DNA of 60,000 nucleotides from Botryococcus braunii. Taxonomy: Eukaryota; Chlorophyta; Trebouxiophyceae. The notes below the pieces were generated by a model. It had not been told where the DNA came from. It searched no databases and was given only the letters and a program-made list of their open reading frames with translations. The position numbers were made by a program, and so were the translations under genes. Below are positions 32,832 through 43,504 of this stretch, piece by piece. Where the stretch lies: NCBI GenBank assembly GCA_002005505.1, contig MVGU01000840.1, positions 7,501-67,500 on the forward strand, written 5' to 3'. Every line of letters starts with the position of its first letter. The first letter of the stretch is position 1.

Positions 32832-33174
32832 TCAAAAAACCTCAGCAAACCTTAGGGATTTTCACAACACCACATACACAGACACACATAGAGAGGTCTC
32901 ACAAGCCACACTGGACCCATATATGACCCTATGTAAGACCACTCAAGGTTTGAAAACCGCGTTGGCCACACAACATCAGCCACACATCGCATTGACTACA
33001 CATCATTGACCAGACACAACCAGTCAATGTCTAGTTTCACACTCTGGAAAACATGGAAGGAATGTCAGGCACATAAGACAAGTCATGACATTGATTACAC
33101 AGCAGTTCCGATAAGAGGTCTTGACTCCGCAAGTGCACGACAGTTCAATGAGGCACACGACTCCCGATTTAGCA

Positions 33175-33345
33175 TTTCTCACCCTCAACATTAGGGACTA
33201 GCCATCAGCGAGTCCGAACGCGACAACTGATCAGCCTTTCTCACCCTCAACATCAGGGACTAGCCATCAGCGAGTCCGAACGCGACACCTGATAAGCCTT
33301 TCTCACCCTTAACATTAGGGACTAGCCATCAGCGAGTAGCAGCGC
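33175..33345. repeat. Three tandem repeats of 62 bp
   Basis: TTTCTCACCCTCAACATTAGG... with GGGACTAGCCATCAGCGAGT starts at 33175, 33237 and 33299; the last unit is incomplete. Confidence 0.93.
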
Positions 33346-34127
33346 AAACCACAATAAGAATGTGCTCAGTGGACTGGGGAACCAAAAGTCCCTTACCACC
33401 ATATTGCACCAACTCCTGGCTGTTTACACATACACAATCAATGTCTTTCAAGCCCCAGCTCATGGACATCTTTACACACGCTTACACATACAACACATAT
33501 GTAAGCCCATCCCCATGCTGCAGTACCTGTACTGTTGCTCATGGTGTCTACCAATACCTGGATGGGGGCTCCCTAGGGTCCACCCACTTCTTCCCGCTAA
33601 GTATCACACTTGCTGTCAGTGGTTAGAGGTCATTCATAACTACTTTTGTTAATCTGACCCCCTTGATCTCCAGCCTTAAGAGGGTGCAGACTTAAAAAGA
33701 AGCCTTTCTATTGGTTCACCTCTCAACCAGTACACTTACTGTAACACAGGAGCATCACTTCCTCTCTCAACTCATTGAGCCACACACTCACAATTTCAGA
33801 TCCCAAATCATACACAACCTCCCATATGCACTCAAAATTTCACTCCTCCATCCCAAGGTGGTCTTCCGCCTCGTGCCCTTCCAACCGGGATTTCACCACC
33901 TCGCCTTGCGGATGAAACTGCCAAGATTTCTTGGCATTTCAGAATCAATTCGAATGGATTCTGAAGCATATACTGCGACATGAAGGCGGGGTACAAACTG
34001 CGGGGCTGTCGCTCCCTTTGGGACTGGAGTAGACTTGTGTAGTGTCCGCTGGCCACCAGTGCCTTGCCCAAAAACCACATATCGGCTTGTCCTCAGCACC
34101 CAGAGTTGGGTGGGCCCATAACCTACT

Positions 34128-34492
34128 TTGATTATGGGCATTCGGCATCACCTGTAAGCAAGCAGACAGGTCGTAAGTTCATGCCACTCCAGCTACCGTC
34201 CTTGACGACTGTGTGCTCTTTAGACACATGCAACTGCATGAACAAGACTGGCATCCTTATGTGCCCAGTATCTTTCCAAACCAGTTGCTCGACTATGCGG
34301 TGATCGCAGCTTTAATAGTCCTTTCACACTAACGCGTAATCTAAATCAGATTGTACCTTATGTTCGAAATAGACCTCATCCGAACGTGTCTTGAGGTACC
34401 TTATGTGGATAGTGGACCCGTATCCTAATAATGTAAATTTGAAGATCACCTAAAGCACAAGGCATTCTATAATGAATGTTCACAACTCAACA
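34128..34492 (-). repeat. Copia-element 5' LTR and PBS-like site
   Basis: Matches 30194-30556 base for base as far as I can see. On the minus strand it is followed by AAAGTAGGTTATGGGCCCACC (34109-34129), containing the initiator-Met-like site. Confidence 0.85.
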
Positions 34493-35490
34493 CCCCCCCC
34501 CCCCCCCGGGTCCCCATCCACGAGCACGAGTTCGGTTTTCATTCAGGCTTCCTAGATCCTGAGGGGATATCTTCACCCCCAGACCCCCCCCCCCTTGCCA
34601 CCCCCCTCGGTCCTGTGCTCTACGAGTCACAACAATATCTGTAGATCAAATCAGTTCAATCCCGTTCTACCCCACCGGTTCCAGTGCTCAGCGAGCAAAA
34701 CAAACATCTTGTAGCTCCAAACGTGTCAGCCTTAAATACTGTCCGGCGCGGGTGCGCAAGTAAGTACGGTTGCCGTTCACTGTCTACAACCTTGACTCTT
34801 TCATTTATATCCTGGGGGAGGACTGCGCCCTCACAGAACCCACTCCCCCCCGGGGGTCCCCGTCCACGCGAATGCGGTTTCCATTCAGGCTTCATAGATC
34901 CTGGGGGGCTGCGTCTCCCCCCCCCCCCCTCCCTCCCCCGACCCTCCCATCCCCCTGGGTCCCCGTGTTGGACGAGTCACAACAATATTGTATTAATATC
35001 TGTAGCTTCAGTCAATTCACCCCTCCCCCCCCCCCCCCCCCCCCCGGGGGCTTGGTGCTCGGCGAGTCACCAAACAATTTGTAACTTCAGACATTTCAGC
35101 CCAAATAATGTCCGGCGCGGGCGCAAGTACGCAAGTCTCTCCATACATTGTTTACAAATCCTGGGGGGGAAGGGGGGGGCTGCACGCCCCCAGACGCCCC
35201 TCCCCCGGGTCCCTGTGCAAGAGCGTGGTTTCCATTCATGCATCGATCTTGGGGGGCGCTGTGCCCCCGTGCCCTCCCCCCCCCCCCACCCCGCTGGGTC
35301 CCCGCGCTCGATGAGTCACAACAATATCTGTTGCTCCAGTCAGTTCAACCCCCCACCCCCCCGGTTTCCCGGCGCTTGGCGAAACGCAACAAACATCTTG
35401 GTAGCTCGAAACATGTTAGCCTTAAATAATGTCCGGCGCGGGCGCAAGTATGCAAGAACGGACTCCGTTCATTGTCACAAATCCTGGGAG
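34493..35490 (+). repeat. Satellite array, right part
   Basis: Three further units of the same satellite as 28490-30188, continuing the unit broken at 30188. GGTCCCCATCCACGAGC follows directly after the C-run at the LTR end. Confidence 0.9.
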
Positions 35491-36245
35491 GCATGATTTA
35501 TACTCGGCGGGGGCAAGCTTTGACACATTCTGTAGACGGGCACGGACCAGCCCAGGTCCGCTCCAAGCCCCCTTATGATGATCATCTCGTGCTTCATTTT
35601 ATAAGCTTAGACACATACACGCCAACATACTGTACAGTTACGGCAATTCGAAGTGCAGACTCCAATCCACAGGCTGCGTACGCGTGCACATGGCACATCT
35701 ACCAGATTCGTCAGAAGATACACAGCTTTTACATGGAAAACGATGTCCCTAATTAGGCCCTGAATAAAAGTATAACAACCTTTTGTCTGGTGCAGAGCTA
35801 CAAATTCCATCTTTACTGAAACGCCTAAACAGTTCTGACCCTTTGACTCCACAAGCCTAAACCCTTGATTCTTGGAGTATGCTTAAATGCTTCTTTATTG
35901 AATATACCTACATGTGTGCATGTATACTCAGCGATCACGAGTTATATTGGACTGCGGCTTGAGCAAAATCCCTGTTGCAAAATAATGCCTCCCTTTAGCT
36001 AATGGCTCCCTTCATAAGAAGCCGCAACCTCAACTCGAGAGCCAATATCGTTGCATTCGTGTTGCTTGTTCACATGATATGCACAGAGGACTGTGTCTAA
36101 CCACAAAATTCTACAAGATGTACGTCTTGCGGAATTTGCGTAGAAGGTCCCCTGCGTTATGAATTTGCGAGCCAACAATGTTGGTCAGCACCAGATGCAT
36201 TTGGCACTGTTATCAACGACAATTGTCAGAAGGGCACCTCATGTG

Positions 36246-36426
36246 CATTTCATCATATGATCACATGCATATCCCAGCGTCGGTTCCAGCGCTGGTAGAT
36301 ATCTGTAACTGCCACTATTGTATTAGCGTGCAACGTTACATGCTACTACAACAGTGGCAGTTACAGATATGTACCAGCGCTGGAACCGACGACCAGCTGG
36401 GATATGATCATATGATGATATGCATA
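36246..36426. repeat. Long imperfect hairpin
   Basis: The left arm (ATATGATCACATGCATATCC, GTCGGTTCCAGCGCTGGTA, ATATCTGTAACTGCCACT) and right arm (AGTGGCAGTTACAGATAT, TACCAGCGCTGGAACCGAC, GGATATGATCATATGATG) pair over about 75 bp each with small bulges and a ~30-bp loop. Confidence 0.92.
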
Positions 36427-37506
36427 TGAAGGGGTCATCTCAAAACTGTCATTGATAAGCTGTGACCAACATCTTCATATATGCAGGCATGTCCCAAATT
36501 TGAATGATTTAAACACCTACGATTTGTAAACCTTTATGTAAAAACAAGCGTACGGGACAAGTATACTATTGAAGTCACACGTACGACTTTTTGTAATTAT
36601 TGAAGGCCTCGTTGTTTCCCAACCTGAGCTAATCCTCTTTGGCCAATATCATTACGTTGGCACAGGTGTCATGAAATCACGACACAAATAATACCTATAT
36701 TGCGACAACCCAGGAACTAAGTTACAAAATTCCTTAGCTGCACCCCTACGATACCTAACAAGTGGCCTACTGGTACACGTTGCGGCTATCCTGCCTGAGC
36801 ATCGTTTGAACTCTAAAAGCTTTGGCTGTTGCCTGTTTGACTCTACCCTTGATCTAGATCCAGGTGGTGGCCTCCAGGAGTGTCAAGTAATCACTGACCG
36901 CCAAGGACGGTTGTGGAGATCAGAAACACTCTGCTGTATCCAGACCTACGTAAGCTGTGCATGAAACTGTGTTGTATACTATTAATAAAGAGAATACAAT
37001 ACTGTTACAAGACTTGCCACAACATATGAAGGCATGAGTATAGACCATTGAGTTTGGGGCTGGCCAACTCCAAACTCAAACATCGGAAACAATTGTAACG
37101 CCTGCAATTTTTAGATGGATTGCAGGGGCCTGCACGCTCTACATGTGATTTGCATAGATCCATTGTACACTAGAGTACCTCCAAAGTTAGTCAGCGCAAC
37201 TTACATATCTCCTGAACTCAATTCTATCTAGGAATGGCGTGTACGTTGATTAAGAGGCCCTGACTAGCGGGGTAATATCCCCTGACTTGCCCGGCATCAT
37301 TACTGCAACGGGTTATAATGAAGGACCGGGCCTCATTACAAGAAGCCTGCCCAGCAACCTTATTGCTATGTGCTGCGATGAAACATCTGCCCCGCACTGC
37401 GACTCGGAGGTGATGTGATGTAGGACCAGAGGACAGTGAGTTTCATCCCGGTGACATAAGTGTCAGCACATATTCACATGCGCATGTCAGTATTGGTAAC
37501 ATTCAG

Positions 37507-37541
37507 TGTATCGAGGAATATACATATATATATATATATCG

Positions 37542-37575
<34 letters not shown>

Positions 37576-37622
37576 CGATACACCAAATGTATATATACAT
37601 ATACATTTGGTGTATCGAGGAA
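37507..37622. repeat. TA/TATG microsatellite with flanking inverted GTATCGA repeats
   Basis: TGTATCGAGGAATATACATA...TATCGATACACCAAATGTATAT...ATACATTTGGTGTATCGAGGAA: the unit TGTATCGAGGAA brackets the block as a direct repeat, and CGATACACCAAATGTATAT pairs with ATACATTTGGTGTATCG. Confidence 0.9.
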
Positions 37623-38042
37623 CACGCAGCCAGGGAACACATATGCAATTACCCAGTTAGCTCTACAAATAGTTTGCAAGCTACAATTGCACAGTCCTTC
37701 GTCTATTTGGAGAGCCAGCTCCATGTCATGTCCCATGACTGACCATTCCCATTCCCGACGCCCCGCAGGAAGAATGAAAGATCCAGCAGGGATTTTCTAG
37801 GTCCCTCAATACATACATAACTGTGCTTTCAGTAACCATTGCGTAGGATGCCAAGACGGTCAACATCTACTGCAAGCTTGTGCCAACCTAGACTGATATG
37901 CTTAAAGAACAACAAGAACAACACCAACAACCACCTGCTTAACAACAACAACGATGACAAGGACGACAACAACAGCAGCAGAACCAACAACAACTCCTGA
38001 TGTCAGGAATTAATGCTACATCGGGTTAGTTTCTAAGTATAA

Positions 38043-38576
38043 CTATACTAAGAAATAGCGTGCTCGAAGATTTGAACCCTTGATCCCGCTGATGCCAACA
38101 GGGAAGAGACCGGGCACGTCGGATGACCGAGAACCTCCTAGGTTGTCCATGACAAGCGGGGTCCAGTTCCCTTCCCCGTCCCAGAAAGCCTGCAAGCGGC
38201 TTGTTATGATGGGTTTGCCATCCTTATCAAGCGTACCATTAGTCTGGGGGACTATGTCATTGAAGAAGGTGCGGAGGATGCCATAGCCCCACAGCTCTGA
38301 GTTGGGAAAGGGGAACGTAAGGTACGGCATTAAGGGCCTCCAGAGCCCTTCCACCGTAAGGAGGGGGTTTTCGGGATCTTTGGGGTCGTAGATACGGAGG
38401 TCCTCTTTGCCGTCCGGACGCGTATACCAAGTTATGTTTGCCAACTGACAGGATTCAGGGACGTGAGTGCCGGATCCGCAGCACTTAGGGTCGTCTCCCC
38501 AAGCAAATGTTGTCTTCTGCTGAAGAGATGTCTCGCCACTTGAGTTTTTCCATGAATAGAGCTTGGAGTAACCAAC
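38043..38576 (-). CDS. Probable host-gene exon, likely 3'-terminal; function not recognised
   Basis: An open frame of about 177 codons follows a good 3' splice site (TTGTTGCAG|GTTGG at 38577). It starts VGYSKLYSWKNSSGE and contains GDDPKCCGSGTHVPESCQ, ANITWYTRPDGKEDLRIYD, VEGLWRPLMPYLTFPFPN and AFWDGEGNWTPLVMDN, ending TAG at 38043. The composition is protein-like (Trp/Pro/Tyr-rich, spaced Cys, N-x-S/T sites at NSS, NIT, NGT), suggesting a secreted or lumenal domain. It could continue exon 39735-40067 upstream. I do not recognise the family. Confidence 0.5.
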   Translation of the reverse strand, partial: VGYSKLYSWKNSSGETSLQQKTTFAWGDDPKCCGSGTHVPESCQLANITWYTRPDGKEDLRIYDPKDPENPLLTVEGLWRPLMPYLTFPFPNSELWGYGILRTFFNDIVPQTNGTLDKDGKPIITSRLQAFWDGEGNWTPLVMDNLGGSRSSDVPGLFPVGISGIKGSNLRARYFLV

Positions 38577-38789
38577 CTGCAACAACCGCATCAATCCCAT
38601 GAGCTGATGATGATTAGATGTATACAGTATATGTACAGCATCACTTGGCCAAGTACTGTCAGCTGGCCCATGGGCCACTTTTGGAGTCTAGAAAGTGAAA
38701 TTTTAAAATTATCTCGGGTACTCGGGCAGCAGCCAGTTGCTGCCTACATTAGTGTATACAGTGTCTATGTGGAATATCGTGGGCAAGCT

Positions 38790-38971
38790 CTACCACGGAA
38801 ACAAACTTTGTGTTTATGCTCTTGCCTTGCGGCAACACTATATATAGGCCTAGCACTACATATTAGCTGCAACGCTATATCGAAGGCTTCTAGCTAGAAG
38901 CCAACATATAAGCCTATATTTAGTGTTGCAGCTAGGCAAGAGCAGAAGCACAAAGTTTCTTTCCGTGGTAG
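38790..38971. repeat. Long imperfect hairpin
   Basis: CTACCACGGAAACAAACTTTGTG...GCTCTTGCCTTGC...GTTGCAGC pairs with the reverse order at 38915-38971 (AGTGTTGCAGCTAGGCAAGAGC, CACAAAGTTTCTTTCCGTGGTAG). The arms are about 60-80 bp with bulges; the loop contains a smaller palindrome AGGCTTCTAGCTAGAAGCC. Confidence 0.92.
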
Positions 38972-39129
38972 GCTGGTGGGCATCCAAGCAATGTTGACCA
39001 ACTTCAGTCTTTTCGGCTTCCTGGACAGCATGAGTAATGCGTTATACAACTGGTGCAACTACATAGCTTGTGTTCATCTGCCATGCACATCATTCGAGTA
39101 CGCACCACCTAGTGGGTCTACCATTGTGC

Positions 39130-39217
39130 CACCCCCCTCCCCCACCCCCCCTCCCCCTCTCTCCCTCTCCCTCTCCCTCTCCCTCTCCCTCTCTCTCCCT
39201 CTCCCTCTCCCTCTCCC

Positions 39218-39300
<83 letters not shown>

Positions 39301-39320
39301 ATATATATCTATCTATCTAT
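39130..39320. repeat. (CCCTCT)n/(CT)n microsatellite
   Basis: CTCCCT repeats pass into pure CT, then TATC repeats. Confidence 0.97.
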
Positions 39321-39734
39321 CGAAAGGTTACTACTGCGACGACTCCATCGTTGTTGGATCCCTCCTTACAAGGGAGACATCTCCAGGAACTAGCAGTACA
39401 AGTTATCACACCCATACGATTTTACATTTCATGCTCCTTTAATGTTTCAAGGCGGGGACGAAACAGCCAAGGTGATCAGCGCAAGGGGATCTGGAAAATC
39501 TCAGAGATCAGACTTTTAGAGACATAATGGTCTCTAACAATTGACTACGACCTTTTAGATTTCACTGATCTCATGACAAAGAACCGTGATTCCAAAACAT
39601 ATGGGTAAAGTGAGGATAGGGGTGTTTTATTTTTTTTGGGGGGGGGGGGGGAGGTATTTTGGGCAAGTGCACTGGTTGCACATTGCATGCGCCAGAATTG
39701 GTACACAACTGGTAATAAACGGTGACATATAATT

Positions 39735-40067
39735 GGGAGGCAGGCGCACCCAGCTGGATCCTGGACAGGGACCATCCGCGACCTGCTGCATCCAGAGATC
39801 TGGCACTGTCAAAGGAAGGTTTGTGAAGGATGGGTCCGGCAGCCAATCTGTGGATTCATCTTGAGTGGGCATTAAACCCACAAAGAGATAATGCCTCTGA
39901 ATGGTCCAGTAATCAGTGAATGGTGGCTTGACAATGGGAGGGTCAACAGCCCTTGTGAAATCCTCTGCCTCCCTACACACGCATGGAAGCTGGAGGTCAG
40001 CGATGTAGCCTCCCACGTTGGCAGCGTTGCAAATGAGCATGTTAACATGCGCATGCAAGTATCTGAA
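39735..40067 (-). CDS. Probable host-gene internal exon; function not recognised
   Basis: Follows a 3' splice site (TATTTACAG|TTCAG at 40068) and stays open in phase 0 for about 110 codons: FRYLHAHVNMLICNAANVGG, YIADLQLPCVCREAEDFTRA, PPFTDYWTIQRHYLFVGL, LPDPSFTNLPLTVPDLW, QQVADGPCPGSSWVRLPP. The 5' splice site at its end is not clear (somewhere near 39690-39735), and C-runs follow. Several Cys and many Pro and aromatic residues again suggest an extracytoplasmic region. It probably belongs with 38043-38576. Confidence 0.45.
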
Positions 40068-40255
40068 CTGTAAATAGAAATATATAACCGTTGACGTCTG
40101 ATGTCCGCATCATGACGCCTTCAGTATGGCATGCTTCGCATTGGTTGGTTGTAAAATATGCGAAGTAAGCATTGGCCCTCCGGGATCCCTTCCCACCTCC
40201 CCCATCTTTCTGTGTCTCCCCCGCACCTTTCAATGGTGCCACACCCCCCTATCAC

Positions 40256-40599
<344 letters not shown>

Positions 40600-40629
40600 G
40601 CAATTGGAGCAGCTGCAGTTTCACCTGCC

Positions 40630-40975
40630 ACTCACAAAGGGGGAGAGATAAAAAATGCCTTTGAACCAAAGTCTGACAGGCCCATAAGGCTTTCAACTGC
40701 ATTATCTCTGAGGAGGTTTAACTGTAAAAACCCGAAATTGGAATTGTTACTGCACGTGATGAGGATGGCAAATTGCGGGTTGGAACACGTCACGAGGCCA
40801 CTCACAAACGGGTAAAGATTAAAAATGCCATTGAACAGGAGTCTGATAGTCCCATAATAACTTCAACCGCATTTTTTGAGGAGGGTTTACTGTAAAAACC
40901 CGAAGGTTGATGTGTAAATGCAGACACGTCAGTGTGGATGCCGAATTTCGAGTCGGAATAGATCACGAGGGCCGA
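40630..40975 (+). repeat. Diverged ~170-bp tandem repeat
   Basis: CTCACAAA(G/C)GGG, AGAT(A/T)AAAAATGCC, GAACC/GAACA, AGTCTGA(C/T)AG, CCCATAA, TTCAAC(T/C)GCATT, TGTAAAAACCCGAA and a GGATG(G/C)C...TCACGAGG block occur twice in the same order (about 40630-40798 and 40799-40975). Confidence 0.8.
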
Positions 40976-42332
40976 AGGCAGAGGCATGATTTGTTTTTCT
41001 TTTCAACTTATTCTATTTCAGTTGTACTGGTACTCACCTATGAGCGGCCCCTGGAGCTACAGCCATGTGTCTACCAGACTTCGGTCCGGGTGCCGCCCAC
41101 TGTGCCGCATCGGCACTCGGTGCTTCAGATGCGAAACCTACAGCATGCGTGATATCCTTGTTAATGCAAAGAGTTGCTTGTGTTAATTTATCCTACATCA
41201 GCTATTTTCACCTATGAATTCCAAGTATCAGTCACCTGAGGATCCGAAGCTGTCGGACGCATCGCACCGCATCCAGGCCATGACAAACAGGCCAAAAACA
41301 AATACGCACTTCATGGAAGTATGTATGAGACCTGAGATCCCAATAACCAAGAATTCACTATAGGTGAGAGTCCCCTGTGCACGCGCCTTCAACACCCTCT
41401 CAACGCCGAACTGCCTCCACTAGGGCCTCCGCGGGGAACAATTCACCACTGCTTTGTCAATGAAAACCACGCAATACACTCTACGTTTAAAGGAGGGCAA
41501 CCTTGCACAAATCCCTTACAGAAATGTTTACAAGCCATTCCCACCAACTGGCGTTCCATAATTTAAAGACGCTATATATTTCCCTCCCCTGGACTTCCAG
41601 ACCATAGTACCCATCGTCATTGCGCTGTTGTACGTGATCGGGGCGTTGCTACGGGGAGACACGACCAGCACCGCAACAACAGCGGGAGTCGAAGTTATAG
41701 AACTTCTCTGAAAGTCGGCTCGAGCTCGCGAGAGTCTCGAGAAGAACCCAGCCCAAAGGGCCATGATATCAAATTCCCCTTACATATCCAAAAAAAACAT
41801 CGTGCATTGAAGCTTCGTATGGTCTGGGAATTTCACAGGAAGAAGTTACATAATCAGAAGAACTTCTACTGGATCCCATAAGAACTCCAATTCTGGTTTG
41901 ATCATGACGGTAGCGTAATTTGGGGACTGTTGGCCCCATATGTAGTCCTCGTACTGCTGAAGTCATAGCTTCCGTCTGTGACCTGTGGGGATTCTGCTCG
42001 CTTCCCATTACAAGGGCCCTTGGCCGGGTATACTTGGCTGGCTCCTACAAACCTCCTATCGGGTTTCCCGCCCAGCCTAGGGCGTCTTGCCGAGGTATTG
42101 GGCATTGATCACTCACTGGGAGAGAAAACTCACTTTGTAACGAGCTCTCGCAATCACCGTGTCTCAATAATTAATATTCTTTTTCTTCCCTCTGCAGTGC
42201 TGAGTGCTACACCTTCGGGTGAAAGAGATGTACAAGTTATATGAAAAAATATAAAATTACACATTACACAAATTGTACATCACAATATGTACGTACATCA
42301 CCACGTGGTGCACCCGAGACCCCTGTAGAGAA
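40976..42332. other. Spacer, no clear gene; LINE tail scrap at 41745-41770
   Basis: No convincing exon. AACCCAGCCCAAAGGGCCATGAT at 41747-41769 (CCCAGCCCAAAGGGC core) repeats the LINE tail hairpin without any LINE body. Confidence 0.45.
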
Positions 42333-42441
42333 GTTCCAGTGAAATCACTTTCGAGATGTACATGTACACACGTGCCACTGTCGATCAGGCCTGCTCGACA
42401 GTGGCACGTGTGTACATTTCGAAAGTGAATTCACTGGAAAC
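42333..42441. repeat. Imperfect palindrome, 109 bp
   Basis: GTTCCAGTGAA(ATC)ACTTTCGA...TACACACGTGCCACTGTCGA pairs with TCGACAGTGGCACGTGTGTA...TCGAAAGT...TTCACTGGAAAC; the loop is about 10 bp (TCAGGCCTGC). Confidence 0.95.
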
Positions 42442-42486
42442 TATTTTTTAGGAGATGCAGTTTTAAGGTTACTCATATCAAGTGCA

Positions 42487-42650
42487 TCGATGCCACTTCT
42501 CTTCCGCGCCATACGAAGAGAAGTGATAGTCCAGCTACTAGCCATATATAAGGTTGAATTCTCCCCTAGGGGTGAATTCAGCCTTATACATGGCCAGTGA
42601 ACCGGGTCCGGGGTGAAATACACATGCATATAGGGCTAGTAGCTGGACCA
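42487..42650. repeat. Nested palindromes (cruciform-like)
   Basis: Three stems: CACTTCTCTTC...GAAGAGAAGTG (42491-42517), CCAGCTACTAGCC...GGGCTAGTAGCTGG (42523-42646), and inside the second ATAAGGTTGAATTC...GAATTCAGCCTTAT (about 42548-42587). Confidence 0.92.
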
Positions 42651-42759
42651 CCACTAGTACGCAGTATACAGCCTGCACGTGAAGCAAATTGCTTGTGCAC
42701 ACGTGTGCCCGCGCTATGGCGCCAAGGCATGAACCTCATAACGCTCATGAGCTGATCCG

Positions 42760-42960
42760 CCCAACTGACATGTGTGCCTATCGTTCCATACCTACACAGC
42801 TATAATTACACGAGTCTTGTAGTTTTAGCTATCCTAGGACGCTACATGTAATTACAGCTATCCTAGGACCTTCGTGAGCTGGTAAGCCCAACTGACACTT
42901 GGATATCGTTCCATACACACACAGCTGTAATTGCATGTATATAACGCCTAGAGAATCATA
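42760..42960. repeat. Diverged direct repeat of about 110-120 bp
   Basis: GCCCAACTGACA...TATCGTTCCATAC...ACACAGCT(A/G)TAATT is present near 42760-42810 and again near 42888-42935. Confidence 0.75.
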
Positions 42961-43062
42961 TGTAACGTCCTAGAATAACTGTATTTACAAGGGACCCCGG
43001 CCGGGACATTTGGCCCAGCGTACATAACATATGTGCGTATGTATGTCATGTTCAAAAGTCTA

Positions 43063-43149
43063 TTACATTTTCCAAGTGGTCATGATCAGGTAGTGCTGGC
43101 TACGTAGCTAGCACTTCTTGCAACTGATCATGACATCTTAGAAAATGTA
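43063..43149. repeat. Imperfect palindrome, 87 bp
   Basis: TACATTTTCCAAG...TCATGATCAG...AGTGCT...GCTACGTAGC...AGCACT...CTGATCATGA...AGAAAATGTA. Confidence 0.93.
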
Positions 43150-43504
43150 TATACGATTATGCATGACAAACATATGTATACAGCTAGAGACAACCACACC
43201 GGGACCCCTGTACATAGGGGAAATGCAATGCCTCTCCCACTCCCACCCCTCCTTATTGTTTCATCCCCACCCTCTCTCTCCCTCCCCCTCCCCCCTTCCC
43301 CCCCTCCCCCACTCTCCCTCCCACTCCCTCACAATAGGGGAGACGAGGGGAGGTGTTCTTGAAGGAAAGAAAGGGGAGGGTAGGGGGATAGGGGAGGAGA
43401 GGATGAGGGGAAGGGAGGGGAGAGAAAGGGGAGGGGGGGGAGGGGGGGGAAAGGTGGGGTTCGGGAAGGGGAGGGGAGGGGAGGACAAGGAAGGGAGGCC
43501 ACAC

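Larger units (their letters stand above)
31111..34127 (-). other. Internal region of the copia element, largely non-coding
   Basis: No long ORF survives. The sequence is C/T- and A-rich on the plus strand, with two sets of internal tandem repeats (32388-32831 and 33175-33345). A short frame near 34080-33832 could be a gag remnant but shows no motif. Confidence 0.5.
30189..34492 (-). mobile_element. Ty1/copia-type LTR retrotransposon inserted in the satellite
   Basis: Direct repeats 30189-30556 and about 34128-34492 appear identical by eye over some 360 bp. On the minus strand the LTR starts TGTTGAGTTGTG and ends CATAATCTAACA. Downstream of the 5' LTR (34128, minus) is AGGTTATGGGCCCA, close to the copia-style PBS that pairs with the anticodon arm of initiator tRNA-Met. 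A purine tract GGCAAGGGGAAG precedes the 3' LTR. Both ends abut C-runs of the satellite, so the target duplication cannot be delimited. Confidence 0.85.
35491..38042. other. Spacer with hairpins, no clear gene
   Basis: About 2.5 kb of mixed sequence without a convincing exon. It contains the long hairpin at 36246-36426, the TA/TATG palindromic region at 37507-37622 and an imperfect (AAC)n tract at 37908-37993. Confidence 0.5.
38577..39734. other. Putative intron carrying a large hairpin and CT microsatellite
   Basis: Lies between two minus-strand exon-like blocks. Contains the hairpin 38790-38971 and the CT tract 39130-39320. Otherwise nothing is recognised. Confidence 0.4.

Noticed and set aside
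32388..33345. CRISPR-like spaced repeats
   Set aside because: Units are tandem without unique spacers and lie inside a eukaryotic LTR element.
41902..42244. Short ORFs around 41.9-42.2 kb
   Set aside because: Overlapping frames on both strands with no motif, splice context or repeat support.
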